Shown here: positions 35,743 to 43,943 of the stretch, in pieces
Layout of the letters: every line of letters begins with the position of its first letter
Numbering within the stretch: position 1 is the first letter of the stretch
Source: an uncultured Allomuricauda sp.
Lineage (GTDB): Bacteria > Bacteroidota > Bacteroidia > Flavobacteriales > Flavobacteriaceae
Assembly (NCBI RefSeq): GCF_947495325.1
Contig: NZ_CANLYK010000002.1
Coordinates: 124,001 to 188,000, forward strand
Direction of reading: 5' to 3'
DNA length: 64,000 bases
Notes under the pieces: generated by a model
The model's input: only the letters and a program-made list of their open reading frames with translations
What the model was told of the DNA's origin: nothing
The model's database searches: none
Translations under genes and position numbers: made by a program

Positions 35743-37774
35743 CTCCCTTATCTGTTCTATACTTTTCAAACCATGCTACGGTATGTGCAATTTTGGTGAT
35801 CAAATTGCTTGGCTTGTTCGCAATTCCATGGCTTGCTCCGGGAATTTCAACCAACACCGTTTCAATTTTACGCAATTTTAGGGCATGGTACAGTTGTTTG
35901 GCTTCACTTGGTGGAGTACGTAAATCGTTCATACCCACCATAACCATAGTTGGGGTCTCTATATTACCAACGAGGGAAATGGGAGAAAATTTCCAATAGC
36001 CTTCAAAATTTTCCCAAGGTTGTCCTGGATATCTATTTTGGGCATAGTAAAAATAATTGTCGGCCACCAAGGTTTTACTGATCCAGTTCATCACGGGTTT
36101 GGCCACAACGGCAGCTTCAAACCGGTTGTTTTTGCCTATCATCCATGCGGACATAATTCCTCCGGCACTTCCTCCGGTCACAAACAATTGATCTTCCTGT
36201 GCAATTCCCATTTCAATGCAATGATCTACCCCATCCATTACATCGTTATAATCTTCTCCAGGGTAATTGTTATATAATAAGTTCCCAAATTCTTCACCAT
36301 AACTTGTGCTTCCTCTTGGGTTTGGGTAGAAAACGATGTATCCCGCTGAAGCATACAATTGCATTTCAATAGAAAAACGATCTCCATAATTGAGTATGGG
36401 TCCTCCATGGTTTTCGACCATAAATGGATATTCTTTGGAGGCATCATAGCTTGATGGATATACTACCCAACCTTGAATATCTCTTCCATCCACCGAAGAC
36501 TTGTACCATACTTCCTCTACCTTGCCTAAATCTCTGTAGTCCAATAAAGCTTTATTGAGTGCGGTAATCTTTATGGCGTTTTTACTTTTTGGTTTTAACA
36601 CCGCCAATTCCGCAGGGTAATTAGGGCGTGAATGCGTATATACTATCGTTCCACCTTTTGAAACACTATACGATCCACTAGCATAGGGTCTTCCCAATGA
36701 CGTTCCCCCAACATTGTCCGCAATTTTGGAGATTGTTCCAGAGAGTGAAATATGACCTATTTTCCCATTGCCCTTATCATCGTACGAAACGTATAAGCCA
36801 TCACTCTTGGAATTCCATTGAATGTTGGAAATGGTTCTGTCCAGTCCTTCAGAAATTACACGCTTACCGCTTCCGTCCAAGTTCATCACATGCAACTTAC
36901 GGATTTGGTATGCCTGTACCTTATCCTCATATCCTAAATAAGCAATATGTTTTCCATCAGGAGATACTTTTGGACTGTAATCTGGCCCATTGCGATCGGT
37001 TAGTGCAGAAATTTCACCGCTTTCCACCTCCACTGTATAAATTTCACTATTTCGAAAACGGTATTCCCAGTCTTCGACCCTGTTTGCTGAAAAGAAAATT
37101 TTAGAGCCATCCTTTGTCCATGAGAGTGTACCTCTATGATGCCAATCTCCGGAAGTAATTTGACGGGGCGCACCTCCATTTGCTGGGATTGTAAAGATAT
37201 GATTGAAGCCTGGTTTTAGATATCCCCTGCCATCAGCTTCATGATATACACGATCCGTTATTCTTGGAGATTCCGCCCATTTGGCTCCCTTTGGTTTTTT
37301 TGGAATTTTGGCAATTACCGGAGCCGCTTTGGGAACATTCATTGAAAATGCAAGTTGTTTTCCATCTGGAGACCATGCTAATGAACTGGGACTAAATGGC
37401 AATTGGCTCAATTTTGCGATTTTCCCAGAAGCAAACCAATACATATAGATTTCCGAACCTTCATCGGTACTACTGGAAAATACAATTCTATCTCCATTGG
37501 GTGACCATCTTGGACTGCTTTCATTAACTTCCCTAGAAGTCAATTTTTGGTGTTGACTTCCATCAATCTTTAATAGCCATAAGTTACCAGCAGCCCCATC
37601 TTTCATAATGTCATATCCCATACGGCGGTATACTACCCACTCACCATTTGGCGATATTTGAGGGTCTGAGACATATTGTAAATCAAAAATGTCCAGATAG
37701 GAAAAGCTTTGTTTTTGTGCAGTAGAAAATTGCAGTGCACCGGTCATAAGAAATAAAAGAAGAAGTCTCCGCAT
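35735..37774 (-). CDS. S9 family serine peptidase (prolyl-oligopeptidase / acylaminoacyl-peptidase type)
   Basis: About 679 residues from the ATG at 37774 (MRRLLLLFL), which gives the signal peptide; the longest frame starts 23 codons earlier. TolB/WD40-like repeats fill the first 380 residues. The catalytic alpha/beta-hydrolase domain shows the nucleophile elbow VTGGSAGG, the Asp in GMNDLRTPP and the His in GASHGI. It should cleave peptides in the periplasm. Confidence 0.94.
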   Translation of the reverse strand: MRRLLLLFLMTGALQFSTAQKQSFSYLDIFDLQYVSDPQISPNGEWVVYRRMGYDIMKDGAAGNLWLLKIDGSQHQKLTSREVNESSPRWSPNGDRIVFSSSTDEGSEIYMYWFASGKIAKLSQLPFSPSSLAWSPDGKQLAFSMNVPKAAPVIAKIPKKPKGAKWAESPRITDRVYHEADGRGYLKPGFNHIFTIPANGGAPRQITSGDWHHRGTLSWTKDGSKIFFSANRVEDWEYRFRNSEIYTVEVESGEISALTDRNGPDYSPKVSPDGKHIAYLGYEDKVQAYQIRKLHVMNLDGSGKRVISEGLDRTISNIQWNSKSDGLYVSYDDKGNGKIGHISLSGTISKIADNVGGTSLGRPYASGSYSVSKGGTIVYTHSRPNYPAELAVLKPKSKNAIKITALNKALLDYRDLGKVEEVWYKSSVDGRDIQGWVVYPSSYDASKEYPFMVENHGGPILNYGDRFSIEMQLYASAGYIVFYPNPRGSTSYGEEFGNLLYNNYPGEDYNDVMDGVDHCIEMGIAQEDQLFVTGGSAGGIMSAWMIGKNNRFEAAVVAKPVMNWISKTLVADNYFYYAQNRYPGQPWENFEGYWKFSPISLVGNIETPTMVMVGMNDLRTPPSEAKQLYHALKLRKIETVLVEIPGASHGIANKPSNLITKIAHTVAWFEKYRTDKGDE

Positions 37775-37837
37775 AGTTTTGAAATTTGTAGTTTTAAAGG
37801 TAGCGGAAAAGGAAGACGCTTCAAAAAGAAATTGTGA

Positions 37838-38944
37838 ATGCAACTAAATCTTTCCATTGTTCAACTTATTACCATTTGTGCAGTTCTTAATGGTTTTGTT
37901 TTTGGGTTTCTGCTATTGGAAAAAAAGGAAAATAGGTTTGCTAATCGATTTCTGTGTCTCACTTTGATTTGTCTATGCTTGACCTTTACCCCTTATATGC
38001 TTGACACTTCTATTTGGAATACCCATAGATGGTTAGCGTGGATGCCTTTTTCATTTACCTATTGGATAGGTCCCTCTTTTTACTTTTATGTTCTTACACT
38101 GACCAATCCAAACTTTAGATTTACCAAAAGACACCTTTGGCACTTTTCCCCTATTGTTCTTAATTATATCCATAGTGTTTATCATGGCATTTTTCCAGGA
38201 AACCGCACACCATGGCATTGGTTTCATTTTATAGCCGAACTTTTTGAATCTGCTGCCATTATTTCTATTTTGATTTATATGATTTTGTCCTTCAAACGGG
38301 TAAAAGACTATCAACTGCAATTGCTGGACAGTGTCTCCACCATAACCAAGATTGACCTGCAATGGGTTAAAAAAATGAGTGTGGTTATCGTTGTTTCCTT
38401 TGTATTGATTTTAATTTTTCTATTCATTAGCAGTGGCGTCAGTGGGAAAGAATTCTTTCACCAATGGGATAAATATAGGTCCGTGGTTTTATTGCTTTAT
38501 TCATGTACGCTATACTGGCTTAGTATTCGCGGATACCAACAAGCGCAAACCATAAAAATTAGCAAGTCTACCGATTCCAATACTGATTTACTGGATACAG
38601 AATCGACCAGAATAATTGATCAATTGCATAACGCCATGGTCAATGAAAATCTTTTTAGAAATCCTGAATTAAGTCTTACCGGATTAAGTAAGTTCGTTTC
38701 CGTTTCAGAAAGAACTATCTCTGAAGTCTTAAATGGTAACCTCAATAAAAACTTTTATCAATTTGTAAATGAATATCGTGTTAAGGATGTACAAGAAAAA
38801 CTGAAAAATCCCAGAAACTCCCATTTAAAAATTCTAAGTCTAGCCTTTGATGCTGGGTTTAATTCCAAAGCAACATTCAACAGACTATTTAAGGCTTATA
38901 CAGGTTTGACTCCAAAGGAATTCAAAGCCCAAAACTTACTTTAA
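37838..38944 (+). CDS. AraC-type regulator with membrane-spanning N-terminus
   Basis: A 368-residue protein with about seven hydrophobic helices in the first 240 residues and a C-terminal AraC/XylS helix-turn-helix domain (LSLTGLSKFVSVSERTISEVLN, then ILSLAFDAGFNSKATFNRLFKA). The architecture is typical of Bacteroidota integral-membrane AraC proteins. Its ligand is unknown. It diverges from the S9 peptidase gene and a TAGTTTTA element at 37789-37796 may be its -7 box. Confidence 0.9.
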   Translation: MQLNLSIVQLITICAVLNGFVFGFLLLEKKENRFANRFLCLTLICLCLTFTPYMLDTSIWNTHRWLAWMPFSFTYWIGPSFYFYVLTLTNPNFRFTKRHLWHFSPIVLNYIHSVYHGIFPGNRTPWHWFHFIAELFESAAIISILIYMILSFKRVKDYQLQLLDSVSTITKIDLQWVKKMSVVIVVSFVLILIFLFISSGVSGKEFFHQWDKYRSVVLLLYSCTLYWLSIRGYQQAQTIKISKSTDSNTDLLDTESTRIIDQLHNAMVNENLFRNPELSLTGLSKFVSVSERTISEVLNGNLNKNFYQFVNEYRVKDVQEKLKNPRNSHLKILSLAFDAGFNSKATFNRLFKAYTGLTPKEFKAQNLL

Positions 38945-39027
38945 AAAACGTTTTTTGATACTTACAATCAGGTATTGAGACCTTTTTGTAGGTCTTCTTG
39001 ATTAGATTGAGACAAAACTTATATCTC

Positions 39028-39546
39028 ATGCAAAAATCGTTTTTTATTCTATCATTTATTTTAATTGCTCATTCCTCATTTTCCCAATCCATAAAGGATT
39101 TGGATTTTTTAATAGGCAGTTGGAAGGTTGTGGAAACTATATATCCTGGTACGGACAAGGAGTATCAAGAAATTGGGGAAAGAAACTGTGAATATTACTT
39201 AAACGGAAGTTTTATTAAATGTGAATCGCTTACCATTGATCAACGAAATCAGCGCGAACGTGCTTATGCCTACATCATTAATTACCATAAAAAGGAAGAT
39301 GTTTTTCTGGTCACTTCCTTAGCGCATGACTTTCCATTACATGGCCAACATAAATGGTTCTTAGATACGGAGAATAAACGTCTTAACGCTATATCCCCAA
39401 AAAATGTAATAGAGGATCGGTTTTTTAGGGCCACAATATCATATGCCGATAAAGACAAATTGGTTTGGAACGGATGGTCCAGCAAATTTTTAAATGACAA
39501 GGACTGGGTACAGATTTTTAATGATGTGACCATAAAAACAGATTAA
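39028..39546 (+). CDS. DUF1579-like exported protein
   Basis: A 172-residue secreted protein (signal ending SSFSQS) starting at the ATG at 39028. The mature part begins DFLIGSWKVVETI, the lipocalin-like DUF1579 motif, and continues with beta strands (FLVTSLAHDF, DKLVWNGWSSKF). It lies 9 nt before the hydrolase-like lipoprotein and is probably in an operon with it. Confidence 0.75.
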   Translation: MQKSFFILSFILIAHSSFSQSIKDLDFLIGSWKVVETIYPGTDKEYQEIGERNCEYYLNGSFIKCESLTIDQRNQRERAYAYIINYHKKEDVFLVTSLAHDFPLHGQHKWFLDTENKRLNAISPKNVIEDRFFRATISYADKDKLVWNGWSSKFLNDKDWVQIFNDVTIKTD

Positions 39547-39554
39547 TCTAAATC

Positions 39555-41129
39555 ATGAATCAAAAACTGCTTTTTATTGTTCTATTGCTAGTGTTCTTTG
39601 GGTGTCAAGACCCAAAAAATGAATCGTTGGATGAACCTTTTTCAAATTTTTTGGACTATGGCACATATTCCGTAGGGTTTAAGAGCCTGTTTCTATCTGA
39701 TCTATCCAGAGAGAATGTACCTTATGCTGATTGGAGCGGAAAGCTCTATCCAGAAAATGAAGTATCCGAAGGTAGAAATTTACCTATACATATTTGGTAT
39801 CCCGCTTTGGAAAAATCTAAACTGCTTCACTATAGCCACTTTATAAATTTAATGACCAAACAAACCGAAGAAGAGGTCAAAAGCGAGTCCGATTCTTTAG
39901 CCAAAAGAATTTTCATTTATCAAGCCAATGAATTAAAGGGTGAAGAAAGCATTTCGGAGCAACAACTTGACACCCTATTGAACCTCAAAACTTTTTCATC
40001 TCTAAATGCCAAAGCTGTTCCCGAACAATTTCCTTTGGTCATTTTTCCCAATGGAGCCAGTCCCGCTTATCAAAATATATTCTGCGAATATTTGGCAAGT
40101 CATGGGTTTGTAGTTGCGACGGTAGCACTTAAAGGTGAATTTTCTCATGTAATGGAAACCTCTGTAAAAGGATTGGAAACAGCTGTTAGCGATTTACAAT
40201 TTGCATTGGGACAATTAATCGAATTACCCAATATTGAAAAAAATCAAATTGGTTTGATTGGAAATGCAATGGCTTCTTCCGTATGTGCAAGCTTGGCCTC
40301 ACGCAACAAAAAAATAAAAGCCCTTTTTAGTTTGGAAGGTGGATTGCTGAGTCAATTTGAACAGGGTATTCTAAACAAAACCAACTTCTATGAACCACAG
40401 CGAATTACGCTCCCTATTTTGGCCATCTATGCACCACATCCCAGTATTGCTCCGGAGTATATTTACCCTTTAGATTATAGCGAGCGGTATTTTGCACATT
40501 TCCCAGAAATGAGTGAATTCCATTTTTTGAATTTTGGGCTGTTTGAAACATATGTGCCCAATATTCTTGGCGAAACCAAGGGTGATGTCCAAAAAGGCTT
40601 TGTTGTTGGATCTCAACTGGTACTCTCTTTTTTAAATGCTAAACTAAAAGGACAGTCAAAAACGTTAGATCAGATATATTCAAATGGGATACCAAAAGAA
40701 TATGAAAAAACCATAGATACCTTGTTTAAAATGGAAAGCCTTACTGCTCCACCAAACATGGCAACACTCAAAAATCTATTTATTTCTGATGGTATCCCGG
40801 CTATAGAACATATATATCATTCACATGTTTCTCAAGGTAACCCAACTCCCTTTTCTATGTCTTTTTATACTGATTTCAAAAACTGGTTGGCTTGGAAAAA
40901 AGATCCAGAATATACCAATAGACTCCGTTTGTATAAAATGGCTGTTGAAAGCTATCCAAATTCAGCATTAAATCAGTATCGCCTAGCTTTTTATCAGAAT
41001 AAAAATAATTTTTACGGGGCTTCGCAGCAATCTTACCAGAAAGCCAAACAACTTTTGGATAAGGACAGTACTTTAGCTAAATCGCAAAGGGTTGACTTAA
41101 AAAAAGCTATTGTAGAAGCATTGGAATAA
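39555..41129 (+). CDS. alpha/beta-hydrolase-like lipoprotein lacking the catalytic serine, with TPR-like C-terminus
   Basis: A 524-residue lipoprotein (lipobox FFGC). The N-terminal SVGFKSLFLSDLSR pattern and overall layout resemble PAF-acetylhydrolase and dienelactone-hydrolase relatives. The nucleophile elbow, normally GxSxG, reads GNAMA at 236-240, so the catalytic serine is Ala238. The last 120 residues are helical with a tetratricopeptide feel (RLYKMAVESYPNSALNQYRL). It is probably a non-enzymatic binding protein or pseudoenzyme. Family placement is tentative. Confidence 0.7.
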   Translation: MNQKLLFIVLLLVFFGCQDPKNESLDEPFSNFLDYGTYSVGFKSLFLSDLSRENVPYADWSGKLYPENEVSEGRNLPIHIWYPALEKSKLLHYSHFINLMTKQTEEEVKSESDSLAKRIFIYQANELKGEESISEQQLDTLLNLKTFSSLNAKAVPEQFPLVIFPNGASPAYQNIFCEYLASHGFVVATVALKGEFSHVMETSVKGLETAVSDLQFALGQLIELPNIEKNQIGLIGNAMASSVCASLASRNKKIKALFSLEGGLLSQFEQGILNKTNFYEPQRITLPILAIYAPHPSIAPEYIYPLDYSERYFAHFPEMSEFHFLNFGLFETYVPNILGETKGDVQKGFVVGSQLVLSFLNAKLKGQSKTLDQIYSNGIPKEYEKTIDTLFKMESLTAPPNMATLKNLFISDGIPAIEHIYHSHVSQGNPTPFSMSFYTDFKNWLAWKKDPEYTNRLRLYKMAVESYPNSALNQYRLAFYQNKNNFYGASQQSYQKAKQLLDKDSTLAKSQRVDLKKAIVEALE

Positions 41130-41208
41130 TCCAATTCCATAGAAATAAAAGAAAAGCATCTTTGTATGGCATAACTTGGTATATTTATGGGAAATAGTCG
41201 GCCAATCC

Positions 41209-41955
41209 ATGCTTAAATTCTTTAGAAAAATTCGACAAAAATTGCTTTCCGAAAAAAAGTTTTCAAACTACTTTCTTTATGCCATTGGCGAAATCGTGCT
41301 GGTGGTTCTAGGTATTCTTATCGCCCTTCAAATAAATAATTGGAATGAGCAGGAGAAAGAACATGAAAAAGAACAGGCTTTTTTAAAAGAAATAAATTTG
41401 GATTTCAAATCCAACAAAATACAGTTAGATTCTATAATCAATTACAATAAAGTAAGTTTACATGCCGGTTCCAGATTATTGGAGATTATACAAAACTTTG
41501 ATCTTAAAAACCCTAAAGTTGATGAGTCGAATGCCCATTTAACGGATAGTATTCGCTATTACTATGGTTTGGTTTGGAGAAACAAATCGTTTAACCCCAA
41601 AAATGGTAGTGTTCAGGCGCTTTTAAACTCTTCTTCTTTTGATGTCATTAAAAATGACACTTTAAGACGAAATTTAATTTCATGGAAAGACGTGCTAAAT
41701 GATTATTTAGAAGAAGAGGAATTTGCCATAAATTTTCTGTTTTATGAATATCGCCCTTGGGCAAGAGAAAATTTTGATCCAGACCTAAATGACGATCCTG
41801 AATATATTACGGCATTTTTTAGCAAGAGACACAGAAATTTTCTAAATCAAAGAGCTGGAGATTTGTATAACAATTTAACTACTGTTGAGGAAGAGGGGGT
41901 GACGGCTATGATAGATAATATTATTCGTTTAACAGAACCTAAGGGTTATGATTAA
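41209..41955 (+). CDS. DUF6090 family membrane protein (paralogue 1)
   Basis: A 248-residue protein from the ATG at 41209 (MLKFFRKIRQKLL). The start region with basic residues, then YAIGEIVLVVLGILIALQIN, is the hallmark of DUF6090. One TM helix is followed by a coiled-coil and periplasmic part. Function unknown. It overlaps the next gene, a paralogue, by 8 nt. The TTG 11 codons upstream was rejected. Confidence 0.85.
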   Translation: MLKFFRKIRQKLLSEKKFSNYFLYAIGEIVLVVLGILIALQINNWNEQEKEHEKEQAFLKEINLDFKSNKIQLDSIINYNKVSLHAGSRLLEIIQNFDLKNPKVDESNAHLTDSIRYYYGLVWRNKSFNPKNGSVQALLNSSSFDVIKNDTLRRNLISWKDVLNDYLEEEEFAINFLFYEYRPWARENFDPDLNDDPEYITAFFSKRHRNFLNQRAGDLYNNLTTVEEEGVTAMIDNIIRLTEPKGYD

Positions 41956-42706
41956 ATTCTTCCGTCGCATCCGTCAAAATTTACTAACTGAAAACAAGTT
42001 CAGCAAATACTTATTTTATGCCGTTGGCGAAATTGTCTTGGTGGTCATAGGTATTCTTATCGCACTTCAAATAAATAATTACAGTGAGCATAATAAAGAA
42101 CGTAAACAAGAAGTTTCCCTTCTTGCCAATTTGGCCAATGAAATTAAGTTGGATATTCTTCAAATTGAAAACAGCACCAGAATATCAACAGAGCGATTAT
42201 CCCGATTGGACAGTATTGTTCGTATGCTTGAAGATTCATCGAACATTGAAAAGTCTTCATTTATTGAAAAATCGTTTGAGTTTGTAATTGATCAATACTT
42301 TAAGAGCAATAGCGGTATTTTTGACGAAGCTGTATCCTCTGGCAGAATGAGCTTTGTGCAAAATGAAGAATTACGTCAAAATATTTTTGACTATTACCGA
42401 AATGCAAGTGAAAGTGACAATGACGGTACAACCCGCCAGGTAACCGATGAACTTATCACACCCATTTTCGTGGAGACTTTGTTTATAAATCCTGAAGGGT
42501 TTTCATCACTGGGCCTAAACGTACAAAATATTGCCAATTTAGAAAGTATCGATTTGAAAGCCCTTAAAGTGAACAAGGATTTTTGGAAAATGGTGTTACT
42601 TAAATTCGGAAGCAATCGAGAACAAATGGCACGATGGCATGAGATTAAATTACAAGCAGAGGATGTCAAACAACATATAGAACAAGAACTGGGTAATTTG
42701 AAATAA
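41948..42706 (+). CDS. DUF6090 family membrane protein (paralogue 2)
   Basis: A 252-residue protein with the same N-terminus (KFFRRIRQNLL, then YAVGEIVLVVIGILIALQIN), and nearly identical DNA over about 60 nt around the TM helix, indicating tandem duplication. The periplasmic part has diverged (SNIEKSSFIEKSFEF). It overlaps paralogue 1 by 8 nt and abuts the next gene by 1 nt, so the three are co-translated. Confidence 0.85.
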   Translation: MIKFFRRIRQNLLTENKFSKYLFYAVGEIVLVVIGILIALQINNYSEHNKERKQEVSLLANLANEIKLDILQIENSTRISTERLSRLDSIVRMLEDSSNIEKSSFIEKSFEFVIDQYFKSNSGIFDEAVSSGRMSFVQNEELRQNIFDYYRNASESDNDGTTRQVTDELITPIFVETLFINPEGFSSLGLNVQNIANLESIDLKALKVNKDFWKMVLLKFGSNREQMARWHEIKLQAEDVKQHIEQELGNLK

Positions 42707-43200
42707 TGAAAGCAGCCACGGTAGTCCAAATCAAAAAAGAACTACAACATAGAAACCCTGATGAGCTATTGGAGCTTTGTCTTCGTTTATCTAAGTTCAA
42801 AAAAGAAAATAAAGAGTTATTGACTTATTTGTTATTTGAATCCGACGATGAAGAGGGGTATATTGAAACTGTGAAAGCAGAAGTAGATCAGCAGTTTTCC
42901 GAAATAAACATCAATAGTTTTTTTTACATTAAAAAGAGCTCCCGGAAAATTCTTCGTAACCTAAAAAAATACATCCGATACTCCGGTAAAAAAGAAACAG
43001 AGGTTGAACTCTTGTTGTATTTCTGTCAAAAACTTAAGGACTTTCGACCGTCCATAAACCGCAATACGCCTTTATTGAATTTGTACAACCGCCAGCTGGA
43101 CTACGCAAGCAAGAAAATTTCTGCACTCCATGAAGATCTACAATATGACTATGGGCTAATCTTGGAAGAATTACAACAATCGCCAGGCAACCATTTCTAG
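42706..43200 (+). CDS. hypothetical protein
   Basis: A 164-residue soluble, helical, basic protein starting MKAATVVQIKKEL with no signal peptide. No family recognised. Pattern includes RNPDELLELCLRLSKF and KSSRKILRNLKKYIRYS, all helical and charged. The ATG overlaps the DUF6090 stop by 1 nt, so it is very likely real and linked to the DUF6090 pair. Confidence 0.75.
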   Translation: MKAATVVQIKKELQHRNPDELLELCLRLSKFKKENKELLTYLLFESDDEEGYIETVKAEVDQQFSEININSFFYIKKSSRKILRNLKKYIRYSGKKETEVELLLYFCQKLKDFRPSINRNTPLLNLYNRQLDYASKKISALHEDLQYDYGLILEELQQSPGNHF

Positions 43201-43237
43201 GGAACAAACGTCTTTCTTTATACAAACCATATCACTA

Positions 43238-43936
43238 ATGAAACAATTAGGTCCAAACAAAAAAACAGCTCATTTAGCTGGCTTACTATATTTTTTAGTT
43301 GTGCTTACCGGTATTTTCAGCCTTCTATATGTTCCATCACAGCTTATTGTTTCGAGCGACCCCGCAGCTACTGTGGCGAATATTAAATCTTCAGAACTCC
43401 TTTTCAGATCTGGGATTTTGGCAGGTTTACTTTGCTACATTTTCTTTTTACTATTGCCGTTCGTCTTATATAAACTTTTTGAATCCATTAATAAAAGTTT
43501 CGCGGTACTAATGGTGGTTTTAGCGATAGTAAGCGTACCAATCTCCTTTGTCAACATGACACATAAGTTTGATATTCTTGCGTTGCTCAATGGTGCAGAA
43601 CATCTTGGAGCTTTTACACCAGAACAAATCCAATCACGGGTAATGTTATCCCTAAAATCGTACAGCTATGGGAATTTAGTTGCTCAAGCATTTTGGGGCC
43701 TTTGGTTATTCCCTTTTGGTTATTTGGTATTCAAATCAGGATTTTTGCCTAAGTTTTTGGGGCTATTTTTAATGATTGGCAGCTGTGGCTATTTTCTAGA
43801 TTTTGCAGGTCGAGTTGCCTTTTCAAACTACGGAGATTTGTGGATTTCCGACTATATCACCATTCCCGCTAGCATTGGTGAGATTGGCACATGTCTTTGG
43901 TTACTGATTATGGGAATACGACTAAAAAAAGATTAA
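43238..43936 (+). CDS. DUF4386 family membrane protein
   Basis: A 232-residue protein with about six transmembrane helices and the DUF4386 pattern (KKTAHLAGLLYFLVVLTGIF at the N-terminus, YLVFKSGFLPKFLGLFLMIG near the C-terminus). Function unknown. It runs convergent to the next gene with 7 nt between stops. Confidence 0.85.
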   Translation: MKQLGPNKKTAHLAGLLYFLVVLTGIFSLLYVPSQLIVSSDPAATVANIKSSELLFRSGILAGLLCYIFFLLLPFVLYKLFESINKSFAVLMVVLAIVSVPISFVNMTHKFDILALLNGAEHLGAFTPEQIQSRVMLSLKSYSYGNLVAQAFWGLWLFPFGYLVFKSGFLPKFLGLFLMIGSCGYFLDFAGRVAFSNYGDLWISDYITIPASIGEIGTCLWLLIMGIRLKKD

Positions 43937-43943
43937 GGGTCGA

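Noticed and set aside
38943..38956. AAAAAACGTTTTTT palindrome after the AraC gene
   Set aside because: A homopolymer palindrome with no G-C stem; too weak to call a terminator.
41209..42706. Possible mobile or repeat element because of near-identical DNA blocks
   Set aside because: The similarity is limited to the TM-coding part of two paralogous genes and fits gene duplication.
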